Shown one piece after another: positions 43,563 through 53,800 of a DNA stretch of 64,000 nt. How positions within the stretch are numbered: position 1 is the first letter of the stretch; each line of letters begins with the position of its first letter. The translations under genes and the position numbers were made by a program. Source of the stretch: Abditibacteriaceae bacterium (GTDB taxonomy: Bacteria; Armatimonadota; Abditibacteriia; Abditibacteriales; Abditibacteriaceae); assembly GCA_019239895.1 (NCBI GenBank), contig JAFAZH010000032.1, forward strand, positions 62,001 through 126,000, read 5' to 3'. The notes beneath the pieces are model-generated. The model saw only the letters and a list, made by a program, of their open reading frames with translations, searched no databases and was not told the DNA's origin.

Positions 43563-45143
43563 ATGACCACAACAATAGGCCAGCCAAACTCAGTTGCCAT
43601 TTCATTTTTCTTCATTTTCGTCCTCATTACTCTCGGTATCACCTATTGGGCGGCCCGTAAAACGCGCACCACCAGCCAGTTCTATGCGGCGGATCGTAGC
43701 ATTTCGGGCTTGCAAAACGGCCTGGCTTTAGCAGGCGATTATATGAGCGCCGCCTCATTTTTAGGTATCGCTGGCTTAGTGGCAACAGGTGGCTACGATG
43801 GCCTCATTTACTCCATCGGCTATCTGGTAGGCTGGCCAATTGTGATGTTTCTCATTGCCGAACCTTTGCGCAACCTGGGCAAATATACCTTTGCCGATGT
43901 CGTTGCCTACCGCTTACAAGTGCGACCCATCCGCACCACTGCTGCAATAGGTTCTATTGTCACCGTAATCATTTACCTCATTGCTCAAATGGTGGGAGCG
44001 GGCAGTTTGATTAAGCTCATGTTTGGCTTGCCCTACGAAGTGGCCCTGGTGGTGGTTGGCGCGTTGATGATTGCTTATGTGCTCTTTGGCGGAATGCTGG
44101 CCACAACCTGGGTGCAGATTATCAAAGCTGTCTTACTGCTCGGTGGCGCGACTCTTTTAACGCTCATGACTCTGGCCCATTTTGGGTTTAGTTACAGCAA
44201 TCTCTTTGCGGCGGTTGGTAATTTGAAAGATGGCGGCAAGTTATTGGAGCCAGGGGCGTCCTCAAAAATTGCCACCTCTTCGTGGGATGTACTTTCCCTC
44301 GCTATCGGTCTCATGTTTGGCACGGCAGGTCTGCCTCACATCTTAATGCGTTTTTATACGGTGCCCAATGCCAAGGAAGCGCGCAAGTCCGTCTTCTATG
44401 CCACAGGCTTTATCGGCTATTTCTATATTCTGACTTTCACTATTGGTTTCGGTGCGGCGGCGTTAGTCTCTAAATCCTATCTTGCACCGCTGGATAAAGG
44501 TGGCAAAACGAGCAACATGGCCGCGCCCCTCTTAGCCGAAATTTTGGGCGGGCACATGTTCCTCGGCTTTATTACGGCAGTAGCCTTTGCCACTATTCTG
44601 GCCGTGGTCGCCGGATTGACCCTGGCCGGTGCGTCGGCGCTCTCCCATGACATTTATGTCGGCGTGGTGCGACATGGAGAATCGGCAGAAAACGAAGAAG
44701 TAAAAGTGGCTAAGGTCGCTACCATCGCTTTAGGTGTTTGTGCGGTGCTCTTTGGCCTGCTTTTCAAAGAGGTCAATGTAGCCTTCATGGTGGGTCTCGC
44801 CTTTGCAGTGGCAGCCAGCGCCAACTTTCCAGCCTTGCTGCTCTCTATCACCTGGAGGAAATATACAACGTCCGGTGCAGTGGCCAGTATGCTAACGGGC
44901 CTTATTGTTTCCGTAGTTTTAATTATTCTTAGCCCCACCGTGTGGGAAGACGTCTTCCAGAAAGGCGTTGCCAAAGATTTGATTCACCACGCGCCATTCC
45001 CCATGAAGAACCCGGCACTGATTTCTATGCTGGCTGCTTTTGCAGTTGGTATTGTGGTGTCGCTGATGACCAAAGATCAAGTCGCGGAAGACAAATTCGA
45101 TGAGGAGATACTGCGTGCTTATGTGGGTGTTGGTGCCGAATAA
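43563..45143 (+). CDS. actP: Cation/acetate symporter, sodium:solute symporter family
   Basis: 526 residues with about 13 hydrophobic segments. Typical ActP/SSS features: [82 protein letters not shown] and a cytoplasmic-loop [14 protein letters not shown] lies eight bases before the ATG. The pairing with DUF485 supports acetate or other short-chain organic acid uptake. It is full length, and the charged C-terminus ([12 protein letters not shown]) is intact. Confidence 0.93.
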   Translation: MTTTIGQPNSVAISFFFIFVLITLGITYWAARKTRTTSQFYAADRSISGLQNGLALAGDYMSAASFLGIAGLVATGGYDGLIYSIGYLVGWPIVMFLIAEPLRNLGKYTFADVVAYRLQVRPIRTTAAIGSIVTVIIYLIAQMVGAGSLIKLMFGLPYEVALVVVGALMIAYVLFGGMLATTWVQIIKAVLLLGGATLLTLMTLAHFGFSYSNLFAAVGNLKDGGKLLEPGASSKIATSSWDVLSLAIGLMFGTAGLPHILMRFYTVPNAKEARKSVFYATGFIGYFYILTFTIGFGAAALVSKSYLAPLDKGGKTSNMAAPLLAEILGGHMFLGFITAVAFATILAVVAGLTLAGASALSHDIYVGVVRHGESAENEEVKVAKVATIALGVCAVLFGLLFKEVNVAFMVGLAFAVAASANFPALLLSITWRKYTTSGAVASMLTGLIVSVVLIILSPTVWEDVFQKGVAKDLIHHAPFPMKNPALISMLAAFAVGIVVSLMTKDQVAEDKFDEEILRAYVGVGAE

Positions 45144-45148
45144 GCCAG

Positions 45149-45168
45149 AGGCAGCTTTCAAACTGCCT
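45149..45168 (+). terminator. Weak hairpin after the acetate symporter
   Basis: Six-bp stem (AGGCAG/CTGCCT, loop of eight) six bases past the stop, followed by TAACATTT. Short stem and poor T-run, so the assignment is tentative. Confidence 0.35.
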
Positions 45169-45306
45169 TAACATTTACTGCACATAATGAGCCGCGTAAT
45201 AACGCCAAGCGCACGGGTTCGCCCCTCATAATCAAGCTACAGTTAAGCGGTAATGCCGTGCGGGTGCCAGTTCCGTGCAGCACCTAGCTGTGCCAGTATT
45301 AGGCGA

Positions 45307-45957
45307 TTAGCGCAGGTGTTTATCGGGACTGGTTCGGACGAAGCGATTGCCGCCGTCAGGATCAAGAATGACAGGTTGTCGTCGGCGGTGAATAATAACG
45401 ACTTCAAGTGGGCCGTTGGGGTTAGGCTCAGGAGCAAGGTCGCCCCAAACTCCATATCGCCATGCGACACCACGCTTCACGGCATCGTCATAAACCATGA
45501 AATGCTTCGCTCCCGGATAGCCGCCAGTATCATACCTATCGCGCCGATAGTTAGTAGAGCGCAATGGCTTGAACTGCTTTGCCCAGTCAATGGCACTCTT
45601 GCGAGTTGAGAGTTTGCTGGAAGTAGTGAAATGCGGCGAGTTGACTTCAACTTGGGCTACCTGATTAAGCCGAAAGTAAACTGTGACAAAGTTCCACTTC
45701 CAATATAAGCCGCTCTCCACATCCGCTTGCGAGAATTTTCGACGACTTAACCAACTTTCTTGAATTATGCCGTTGCGCAAGCGGCATACTTGATTAGGTG
45801 CGTGTAAAGTCCTATGCACTTCTTGGCGGCTCATCCCCAGTGTAATGGAGCCAATACGTTGACCGGGAATAATGCGAAAGTCAGTAGCCCACAAGGAGTT
45901 GGTTAGAAGCAAAATCAACCAAAGAGCGAAGAAATAAATTTTTCGTCGAGACGCCAT
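45307..45957 (-). CDS. Secreted protein of unknown function
   Basis: 216 residues from ATG 45957, chosen because GGGAGGG lies five bases upstream and a TATAAT box about 26 bases upstream. The signal peptide is SRRKIYFFALWLILLLTNSLWA. The mature part starts TDFRIIPGQRIGSITLGMSR, which resembles proteins with a repeated IGxIxLGM-type segment. The rest is basic and Trp/Tyr-rich (GLYWKWNFVTVYFRLNQV, WRYGVWGDLAP). No family recognised. Confidence 0.65.
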   Translation of the reverse strand: MASRRKIYFFALWLILLLTNSLWATDFRIIPGQRIGSITLGMSRQEVHRTLHAPNQVCRLRNGIIQESWLSRRKFSQADVESGLYWKWNFVTVYFRLNQVAQVEVNSPHFTTSSKLSTRKSAIDWAKQFKPLRSTNYRRDRYDTGGYPGAKHFMVYDDAVKRGVAWRYGVWGDLAPEPNPNGPLEVVIIHRRRQPVILDPDGGNRFVRTSPDKHLR

Positions 45958-46093
45958 TAACCCTCCCTGCGCATCAGCCGAAATTATAAGCCATATTGTA
46001 AACTGCGCATACCAGGCCAACATCCAGTTCAACGGTGACTTGAAAGGGGTGCTACTGCCAGGTAGCGAGATAGGTTTTGGTCGAACAACAGTT

Positions 46094-46317
46094 TCATGCT
46101 ACAGCCATGAAGAGCTTGCGCTCACGGTCGGCAGCAAAGGCTAAACAAGCCCGGATGTCCTCGTGGGTAAGGTCAGGAAAGTCTGCCAGAATTTCTTGTT
46201 CTGTCATGTCAGAGGCCAGGTAATCTAAAACATCATACACTGTAATGCGCAGCCCCGGATGCAGGGTTTGCCACCACGCTTATCGGGTTTAATCGTGATG
46301 TAATCTTGGCAATTCAC
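46094..46317 (-). pseudogene. DUF433-type antitoxin gene, frameshifted
   Basis: The N-terminal part reads (from GTG 46317) VNCQDYITIKPDKRGGKPCI, and the C-terminal part, in another frame, RITVYDVLDYLASDMTEQEI then LADFPDLTHEDIRACLAFAA and DRERKLFMAVA. Joined, these are a full DUF433 protein, the antitoxin-like partner of PIN-type toxins. One base is missing in the GGGG run near 46253-46256, which breaks the frame. No DUF5615 toxin gene follows, so this is a relic or a sequencing error. A further upstream start is blocked by TAA. Confidence 0.78.
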
Positions 46318-46443
46318 AGCTTGAGATTACCCAAAATTAATGTGATGGGCAAGCAAGTCGTGGTTTCGGGCAAGTTTGTAGATTTTCATGGTGCCCCCGA
46401 AATTGTGCTGACCTCACCGGACCAGGTTAAGCTGGTGAAGTAA
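46294..46443 (+). pseudogene. Fragment of an OB-fold domain protein
   Basis: The open frame from 46294 to TAA at 46441-46443 encodes a C-terminal tail: NVMGKQVVVSGKFVDFHG, then APEIVLTSPDQVKLVK. The GK-VxVxGK...xGxPEIVLxxPxQ pattern is that of OB-fold nucleic-acid-binding domains. Upstream of 46294 the frame is closed, and the DUF433 relic overlaps it on the other strand, so only a remnant survives. The parent gene cannot be identified. Confidence 0.5.
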
Positions 46444-46444
46444 A

Positions 46445-46586
46445 GCCGGGCCTATAAAAGACCCGGCAGGAAGGCAGCTTTGCTGCCAAGCGTCCGTTGG
46501 ACGCCAGAGGATAAAGTTTTAATGAGAGTACCGTCCGGGAGGACGGTTGGCTTTAGCCTTCCTGCCGGGTCTTTTATAGGCCCGGC
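46445..46586. repeat. Palindromic element family A, copy 3
   Basis: Perfect 31-bp arms at 46445-46475 and 46556-46586 (GGGCCTATAAAAGACCCGG core). Internal hairpins GGCAGC/GCTGCC (near 46474), CGTCC/GGACG (near 46491) and CCGTCC/GGACGG (near 46531), as in the other copies. It lies two bases after the OB-fold relic. Confidence 0.93.
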
Positions 46587-46640
46587 GCCATCGCTGCGCC
46601 AATCGCTGATAGCATGAGTGGAGCTTGGTTTTCCAGCGCA

Positions 46641-46713
46641 AGCCGTAGCGATTGCCTAAAGTCGTGACGCACACGGCAAGGCAAGTCGGGCGGCTCCGGC
46701 AATCGCTACGGCT
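46641..46713. repeat. Inverted repeat with 16-bp perfect arms downstream of aspS
   Basis: AGCCGTAGCGATTGCC at 46641-46656 and its inverse at 46698-46713. It ends 15 bases before the aspS stop codon on the minus strand, so it could terminate that gene. Not seen elsewhere in the window. Confidence 0.75.
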
Positions 46714-46728
46714 AACAGATTACAGGTT

Positions 46729-48585
46729 TTACGAGGCTGGCGCGGGCTGGACATGGTTAGCTTGCTCGTTGTTAGCTGCTTCCTCTGGTAGCATGGCAAG
46801 ACCTAACTCGTGCAGTCGCTTCTCGTCTATGGGTGTGGGTGCTCCACTCATGGGGTCGGTGCCACTGGTGGTTTTGGGGAAGGCCACAATATCACGCATG
46901 TTGTTATCGGGCACTTCGGCCAGGAGCATCACCAGGCGGTCTAAACCAGGTGCGATGCCGCCGTGCGGAGGTGCGCCGTATTCAAAGGCATCTAACATAA
47001 AGCCAAAACGACGCTGTGATTCTTCAGGCGGAAGACCAATGATGCGGAAAATTTTCTCTTGAATATCGCGGCGGTGGCAACGAATAGAACCACTGCCGAT
47101 TTCATAACCGTTGAGCACAATGTCATAGAGCCATGACCGCACTCGTGCCCAGGGATGCATCGGGTCGCCGTGGGGGAGAGGACTGGTAAAGCCTTCTTCC
47201 AAGAGGGGCAAATCTTCTGGGTTGGGCAGGCAGAAGGGATGGTGCATCGCGTCGAAGTGTCCGGTTTCGGGATTAAACTCGAACATCGGTGTGTCCACAA
47301 TCCATAGGAAGTTGAAGGTACCCGGTTCGATCAAATTGAGCCGTTGGCCTAACTCGCGGCGCAGAAAGTCGAGGGATTGTGCAACGACATTGGAATGGTC
47401 AGCCACACAAAGCACCAAGTCGCCTGTTTTAGCCTCACAGCGCCGGAAGATTTCCTGCATCTGCTCGTCACTAAAGAACTTGGCGACTTGCGATTTAATC
47501 TCGGATTCTCCCAGGGCAAAAGTAGCCAGCCCCCGCGCCCCGAAACGCTTCACTAAATTAGTGAGGTCTTCAATGTCCTTGCGCGAATAATCGGCGCAGC
47601 CCGGCGCACAGATGGCTTTGACTTGGCCCCCACTGGCCACGGCGTTGGCAAACACCTTAAAGCCAGAACCCACGGCCAAGTCGGAAATGTCTACGAACTC
47701 CATGCCAAAGCGCGTGTCGGGCTTATCGCTGCCGTAGCGCCGGATGGCTTCTGCGTAGGTCAAACGGGGCAACGGCAACGGCAGTTCCTGGCCCTTCACT
47801 TCGCGCATCAGGTAGGCTAATAGTCGCTCGGTCACATCCAAGACATCATCCTGACTGACAAAGCTCATCTCAATATCAATCTGAGTGAACTCTAAGAAGC
47901 GGTCGGCACGGGCCGCCTCATCGCGGAAGCAACGGGCAATTTGAAAATACTTTTCCACCCCGCCCACCATCAAAAGCTGCTTGGAAATCTGTGGGCTTTG
48001 CGGCAGCACAAAAGACTTGCCCGGCTGAGCAGTCGCGGGCACCATAAACTCTTTGGCCCCTTCGGGTGTGGACTTCCAGAGCAGGGGAGTTTCTACTTCC
48101 CAAAAACCTTCCCCATCCAGAAAATCGCGCGTCTTTTTCACGATACGGTGACGGGTTTCCAGATTGTATTGCATCGGCCTGCGCCTCAAGTCGAGATAGC
48201 GATACTGGATGCGGACATTCTCATCAGTTTTGAGGTCGTCCACAATTTCAAACGGCAGCGTTTTGCTGGTGTTTAGCACCTCGACGCCAGATAGCTGCAC
48301 CTCAATGCTGCCCGTCGCCAACTTCGGGTTCTCCTTGCCTGGCAGACGCGCCTGCACGCTGCCCGTCAGTTGCAGGCAATATTCGGCTTTAATACCTTCT
48401 AGTGCCGCATAGACGGCGGCATTATTATCGCGGTCAGCGACACATTGCACCAATCCGCTACGGTCGCGTAAATCTAAAAACGTTTGATGGGACTGGTCGC
48501 GGACGACGTTCACCCAGCCACAGAGCGTCACTTCCTGGCCGATGTTTGCTTCACTCAAAGTCCCACAAGAATGTGTGCGTTTCAA
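46729..48585 (-). CDS. aspS: Aspartyl-tRNA synthetase
   Basis: Class II synthetase, full bacterial length (618 residues). The N-terminal OB anticodon-binding domain (~1-110; SGLVQCVADR) is followed by motif 1 (FWEVETPLL), the flipping-loop-type region VLPQSPQISKQLLMVGGVEK, motif 2 FRDEAARADRFLEFTQIDIE, the bacterial GAD-type insertion (~285-410) and motif 3 GIAPGLDRLVMLLA. Motif 2 differs from the usual FRDEDLRADR at two positions (AA for DL). A TATACT extended -10 may lie about 144 bases upstream. Whether it is discriminating or also charges tRNA-Asn cannot be settled here; no gatCAB genes are in the window. Confidence 0.97.
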   Translation of the reverse strand: MKRTHSCGTLSEANIGQEVTLCGWVNVVRDQSHQTFLDLRDRSGLVQCVADRDNNAAVYAALEGIKAEYCLQLTGSVQARLPGKENPKLATGSIEVQLSGVEVLNTSKTLPFEIVDDLKTDENVRIQYRYLDLRRRPMQYNLETRHRIVKKTRDFLDGEGFWEVETPLLWKSTPEGAKEFMVPATAQPGKSFVLPQSPQISKQLLMVGGVEKYFQIARCFRDEAARADRFLEFTQIDIEMSFVSQDDVLDVTERLLAYLMREVKGQELPLPLPRLTYAEAIRRYGSDKPDTRFGMEFVDISDLAVGSGFKVFANAVASGGQVKAICAPGCADYSRKDIEDLTNLVKRFGARGLATFALGESEIKSQVAKFFSDEQMQEIFRRCEAKTGDLVLCVADHSNVVAQSLDFLRRELGQRLNLIEPGTFNFLWIVDTPMFEFNPETGHFDAMHHPFCLPNPEDLPLLEEGFTSPLPHGDPMHPWARVRSWLYDIVLNGYEIGSGSIRCHRRDIQEKIFRIIGLPPEESQRRFGFMLDAFEYGAPPHGGIAPGLDRLVMLLAEVPDNNMRDIVAFPKTTSGTDPMSGAPTPIDEKRLHELGLAMLPEEAANNEQANHVQPAPAS

Positions 48586-48887
48586 AGTTTCTCCTTCTCT
48601 TTCCTAAGCCATTTTAAATGGTTTGAGATTATTCAAATCTAATTTAAACCATCGCTTGATTCCAGCGTCCAAGAGCCAGATTCAAGACAGATAGAGTGTA
48701 ATTTAAAGATGCCTTTTCAAGTCGTTAAAGTATAACATTGCCGCCATAATGCAACGCTGAGAATGGAAGATTGGGGAGAACTGTTCAAAGCGCTTTATAG
48801 ATTTCTAAATTAGTCTTAATCTGAGCTTATTATCTTAATCGGATTATTTTACAGCGTTAATTAAAGATATTTAAGAGGTTCTATATT
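48586..48887. other. Divergent intergenic region between aspS and the EAL protein
   Basis: AT-rich 302-base gap, with no open frame or RNA gene seen. It should hold both promoters. A TGTTATACT-type extended -10 for aspS lies on the minus strand around 48729-48737. The EAL gene has AAGAGG before its ATG. No T-box pattern was identified. Confidence 0.4.
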
Positions 48888-50030
48888 ATGACCACCTCAC
48901 CCCGTTATAAAACTGAAGCTGTGCCGGATGGTGTTAAAGGGCCAGGTGTGCTGCATTTACACTGCGCGTTGCCCTTAGTGCGCGACAAGGTGGTGAACCA
49001 TCTGCAAAGTTCTAATTGGGAGCACACGGCAAATGGTGCTACCCTTAGCATCCGCACCCCGCACGACGACTTAACTTCTCTGGTGCTGCCCCTCACCGAA
49101 GTGCTTTCCGCGTGGGAACAAGTCGAAGTGCGTGCTTTGTTCGAGCCAGATGGCCGGGGGATGCAGCTCAACGATTATTTTGCAGTAGATTCTCTCAAAA
49201 ATTTCCTGGCGAAAACTCTTAGCGGTTGGCTGATTGACCTGATGCAGAATAATCGCCTGACGACTGTCTTCCAACCCATTGTGCATTGCAAGAGCAGCGA
49301 CAAAGTTTTCGCCTATGAATGCTTGTTGCGCAGCATGGAGCAGGGCGAAGTAATCTATCCCAACCGTATTCTTGATTTAGCGCGGGGCGCGGGATTATTG
49401 TTCCAATTAGACATGGCGGCGCGGCGCACTGCGATTCGTGAAGCCGCCGCGCATGGCTTGACTAGCAAGATATTTATCAACTTTACGCCTATTGCTATGG
49501 CTGACCCGGTTTATGGCCTACGCAGCACGGTGGAAGCCGTAGATGAACTGGGTCTCAAACGTGAGCAGGTGGTCTTCGAGGTGATTGAAAGCGAATTAAT
49601 CGCTGATGTCGGCAACCTGCGTGGCATTCTGGATGAATATCGCAGTTGCGGCTTTGGCGTCGCCTTAGACGACTTAGGTTCTGGCTACTCTTCCCTGAAT
49701 TTACTCGGCCAATTGCGCCCCGATTACGTGAAGTTAGATCGTCAATTGATGCATTGCGTTCATGAAGATGGCTATAAAGCTTTAATCGCCCAAAAACTGT
49801 TAGAAACAGCGCAGGGCTTAGGCATCAGAACAATTGCCGAAGGTATCGAGTGCCAGAGCGAATTAGATTGGTTATGCTATTGCGGTGGCGACTATGCCCA
49901 AGGCTTCCATATCGCCCGCCCCGCCTCACCCCCGCCTTTGCCCACCCGCGCTGTGACCCCCAGTGAAAACTCAGCCGCCAAAGTTATGCGTTGTGCTGCG
50001 GCTGCATCCACGCCCTTGTATTTGCATTGA
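48888..50030 (+). CDS. EAL-domain protein, probable c-di-GMP phosphodiesterase
   Basis: 380 residues. The N-terminal ~95 residues are a separate domain (VLHLHCALPLVRDKVVNHL), related to no family I know. The EAL domain occupies ~115-355. The signature is ECL in FAYECLLRSM, so the catalytic Glu is kept but Ala is changed. The metal-binding Asn/Glu/Asp residues are also kept: NFTPIA, VFEVIES, DDLGSGYSSL, and EGIE in TIAEGIECQSEL. There is no GGDEF domain. The C-terminal ~30 residues are Pro-rich and dispensable-looking. It lies away from the 12-23 kb c-di-GMP cluster. Confidence 0.88.
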   Translation: MTTSPRYKTEAVPDGVKGPGVLHLHCALPLVRDKVVNHLQSSNWEHTANGATLSIRTPHDDLTSLVLPLTEVLSAWEQVEVRALFEPDGRGMQLNDYFAVDSLKNFLAKTLSGWLIDLMQNNRLTTVFQPIVHCKSSDKVFAYECLLRSMEQGEVIYPNRILDLARGAGLLFQLDMAARRTAIREAAAHGLTSKIFINFTPIAMADPVYGLRSTVEAVDELGLKREQVVFEVIESELIADVGNLRGILDEYRSCGFGVALDDLGSGYSSLNLLGQLRPDYVKLDRQLMHCVHEDGYKALIAQKLLETAQGLGIRTIAEGIECQSELDWLCYCGGDYAQGFHIARPASPPPLPTRAVTPSENSAAKVMRCAAAASTPLYLH

Positions 50031-50061
50031 CCTCTCCCCTGTCCCCCTCTCCGAAACGGCG

Positions 50062-50143
50062 AGGGGAACAAAGGATCACTCTATTGGTAATCCTTTGACA
50101 CCCCCTTCCCGTGTCGGGAAGGGGGCGGGGGTTAGGTTCCCCT
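50062..50143. repeat. Nested hairpins between the EAL gene and ndk
   Basis: AGGGGAAC (50062-50069) pairs with GTTCCCCT (50136-50143), CAAAGGAT (50069-50076) with ATCCTTTG (50090-50097), and CCCCCTTCCC (50101-50110) with GGGAAGGGGG (50116-50125). They may terminate the EAL transcript. The C-rich core resembles the element at 58295-58480. Confidence 0.65.
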
Positions 50144-50214
50144 TGCCTCTGCCCTGCTAATTCTCTTATCCTCATTACAAATCCTTTAAGAATTAGGTGT
50201 TGAATTAACTGATT

Positions 50215-50628
50215 ATGACTGAAAGAACTTTAATTGTGGTCAAACCTGACGGTGTGCAGCGTGGCTTAACCGGTGAAATTCTGGCTCGCTTTGAAAAACG
50301 CGGTTTCAAGTTAGTGGCGCTCAAGATGTTGACAGTTTCTAATGAACTGGCCGAAGCGCATTATGCCGAGCATAAGGAAAAGCCGTTCTTCCCCTCTTTG
50401 CGCGACTTTATCACCTCATCGCCCGTGGTGGCGATGGTGTTAGAAGGCCAGAATGCCATTCCTCTCTCGCGGCAAATGATTGGCGCGACCGACCCGCTGC
50501 AAGCTGCTCCTGGCTCCATCCGTGCCGAATACACGCTGGACAAGCAAGCGAACCTCATTCATGGTAGCGACTCGCCGGACGCGGCTCAACGGGAACTGCG
50601 CTTGTGGTTTCCTGAGTTGCAGGGATGA
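50215..50628 (+). CDS. ndk: Nucleoside diphosphate kinase
   Basis: Exchanges phosphate between nucleoside di- and triphosphates. 137 residues, full length for the bacterial enzyme. It starts [20 protein letters not shown] and has catalytic His116 in [16 protein letters not shown] conserved Arg lies in SIRAEYT and Lys in VVKPDG. No strong Shine-Dalgarno is visible. It is followed by family A element copy 4, which may end the transcript. Confidence 0.97.
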   Translation: MTERTLIVVKPDGVQRGLTGEILARFEKRGFKLVALKMLTVSNELAEAHYAEHKEKPFFPSLRDFITSSPVVAMVLEGQNAIPLSRQMIGATDPLQAAPGSIRAEYTLDKQANLIHGSDSPDAAQRELRLWFPELQG

Positions 50629-50639
50629 AGCCCTTAGTA

Positions 50640-50805
50640 CCGGGCCTGTAAAAGACCCGGCAGGAAGGCGGTCAAGCCGCCAAGCGTCCTGCCGGACGCC
50701 ACATCGTAGAACAACCTGTAGGGGCATGATTTATCGTGCCCTGGTGTGTCCCGTCCGAGAGGACGGTTGGCTTTAGCCTTCCCGCCGGGTCTTTTATAGG
50801 CCCGG
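50640..50805. repeat. Palindromic element family A, copy 4
   Basis: 30-bp arms at 50640-50669 and 50776-50805 with two mismatches (core AAAAGACCCGG). The interior is longer than in copies 2-3 and has a GGGGCATGAT...ATCGTGCCC spacer as in copy 1, plus CGTCC/GGACG and CCGTCC/GGACGG hairpins. It lies 12 bases after ndk. Confidence 0.92.
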
Positions 50806-50838
50806 CTTTATGTTATATCGCTTCCTCTGAGAGTCCTT

Positions 50839-53800
50839 ATGCTACGCAGTCAGATTAGATTCGCCTCCGTTCTGAGTCTCAGCTTGCTATGGTTGTTCTC
50901 TTCCTGCCTCTGGGCGCAGACAGCGATTAACCCCACCTTTACGAAAAACACGGATGGTAGCTGGCAGGTAACAGGTAATGGCTATACTGCCGCCATTGGT
51001 GCGACGGGTTATCTGACGTCCTTCAAAGTTGGCGCGGTGGAAACTGTCGGTGCCCCTTTTTCCTATCAGCCGAAGGCCAACTTAGTGGCGGATAGCATGG
51101 CTCCCGATGGGGATACCCTCAAAGTGCATTTTAAAGGCAACGGTGAGGCGACGATTGATTATCAGTTTCGACCTGATGGTTTAACTATCACTCCCACCTG
51201 GAAGTCCGGAGTCTATGGAGAGTTTAAATTTACCGGCTCACCATCTCTGCTGGGCATTGAACTACTCAATGATAAATCGGTGACAACGGGCGGCGATGTC
51301 ACGCATTTTGTGGAACATGGTGAGATTCGCGGCGTGCCTGCGGTGCCATCGAGCCGCAATCAGATGGTGCGCTTTCACTATCCGGGTTTTAATCTCCATG
51401 CTTATGTGCAGGCGTGGGGCGCACCATTTAATTATGAATCGGCGGGGAGTATTCAGAACTACGAGTGGGGGCGTCCTCTCCTGGAAGCCAACAAGCCGTT
51501 TCCGATTGTGCTGACCATTGAACGCCAGCCTTCGCCTGCCACTTTAGCTGCGCCAGTTTTCGTGCCGCGCACGGATAAAGTCGCCAGCCTTTATTACGCG
51601 ACTGAACCTTGCACCTGGAATATTGATTTAGGCCCGCGCAAGGCTTATCAATACCTGATAGATGGCGGCGTTAATCTGCTGAACATTGCCTGGCGCGTCA
51701 CGGATTTTCATGATAAAGAAGTCGGAAGCGGTCAGCAAAATATCGCCTTTGGTTTTATAGATTCTGTAGCAAATGCCCGCACCATCGAGCCGGTGACGAT
51801 TAAGACTCCTGGCACGGGTTACTACCAGGTGCTTTTCACGCTTTCCGAGCCTTCGGGCAAGATGCTGCCGAGCAGTTTTCGGACACGTTTTACTGTCATT
51901 CACAACGTGCCTGGCATGGTCAATCGTGATGATTCTCTAACAGGGAAGAATATCTCCGATTACGCTGTTGTCGGCATGATTGGCATTGGTGGCATCCGCG
52001 AGAGCCATAACATTGGTGAGTTCTTTACCGATCAACCAATTAAGCAGAACGCAGGTGAGTGGGTGCCCGTTGAAGGCACTCAGCCAATCGTTTCCATGAA
52101 CATCAAGCGGCTGGATGACCTGTTTAACACCGCTACTGCCGAAAGCCAGAAATATAAGCTGACCTGGTTCTTTCAGGCCAACAGCCGTCCGGCTTATGCG
52201 ACACCAGCGGTTTATGAAGCGATGGCCTATGCCTTAGTTTCCCGTTACAAAGACCATAACAAAGTGTGGGAAATCGAGAATGAACCAAACTTTGGCTATA
52301 CGCCGGAGAACTATGTTAACCAATGCGTGGTTCCCTTTGCCAAGGGAGCCAAACGCGCTGACCCCAACTGCATCATCATGGGGCCGGGTTGCGTCTCGCT
52401 GTCGCACACCTTGCGCTTCATGGATACCATTTACAGCATGGGTGCCAGCAAGTGGCTGGATAACATCTCAACCCATACCTATCCTGGCCCTGGCGAAAGC
52501 TGGGAACAGTTCGGCAATCTCTCCATGCTCAAAGAGTTGCGCTCTATGTTGCAAGCACACGGCGATGGCAATAAACCGCTGTGGCAAACCGAGCAGGGTT
52601 ACGCCTGGGATAATGCACCACGCAGCCAGAGTGCCCGCTATGCCGTGCGCCAGTTCTTGCAGGGCTGGCGTAATGGCATTGAGCCAGCGCACCAGTATTA
52701 CTTTTACCCACACTCCCACGGTTTTGAGTCATGGTATCAGGCTGGTGGCGGCGAGCAGGGGAGCGGTGAAGCATGGATGCCCATTGCCGCCGCGCAACGC
52801 TTCCTGGCCGAAAATACACAGGGCATGAAGTATGTCGGAGATGTGCCATCGCCCTATAAAGGCGTTTACCTGGCGCGGTTCTCCGGTGCCACTGAAGATG
52901 TAATTGCCGCATGGACAATGGACTTTCCATTAGCACTGTCAGCCAGAGCTGAAAGCCTCTTGCGAGTTGTTGATGCGATGGCTAATCCAATATCTGTAGC
53001 AAAGCTTGCGATGCGAAGGCAACAAAAGCCTACTCTTCTTCCCCTATCACTTTCCGGTGAACCTATTTATATCCACGTTGCCAAAGGTTCTGCCTTCACC
53101 GTCACAGATAACTTCGGGCGCAATCTGGCCTCGGCTGAGGCCGGAGCAACGGCGAGCGCATCATCGGATACACCAGGAAGTCCAGCCTCATTTGCCAACG
53201 ACGGTAATTGGGAGTTATGGGAAAACGATGTCATTGGCTTGAAGGGCCGCACCGCCTGGAAAAGCGGACAGAAAGACCCTTCCCCGCAAAATCCTGACAC
53301 GCTGCAAATTACTTTTCCCGTGCCGCGCACCATTAACCGCATGGTGGCGTTGTGTTATCTCCCAGCGGTCAATCCTTCGCCGCGTGATTGGGAGTTTCAG
53401 GCGCAGGTCAATGGCAAATGGCAAACTTTGGCCGCTGCCAAGAATGATTGGGCCTGGGCGATTGAGCGCAGCTTTGCCCCCGTGACAACTTCCCGCATTC
53501 GCATGGTGATTACCCGCATCAATGATGGTTGGCATGGCGACCGACGCTGGATGCACATCCTGATGGGGCCGAAGGCGACCAATTACACCGAAAGCAAAGT
53601 CATGGTCTCCGAATTGGAAGCCTACGGGCCACCAACTGCCGCCACGCTAACGGCCAGTATCACCGTGCCGAAGCAGACCGCAGCTTTCAAGAGCGATACC
53701 GTAAAGGTGCAGGTTGTGAATGGAGCCGCTGCGCCGTTGCAAGGCAATGTGCAAATCAAAGTTCCTACTGGTTGGACAGTGCAACCCGCGAGACTGCCTG

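Noticed and set aside
45215-45225. GGGTTCGCCCC as a possible tRNA T-arm
   Set aside because: No acceptor or anticodon stem can be built around it; no complete tRNA is visible.
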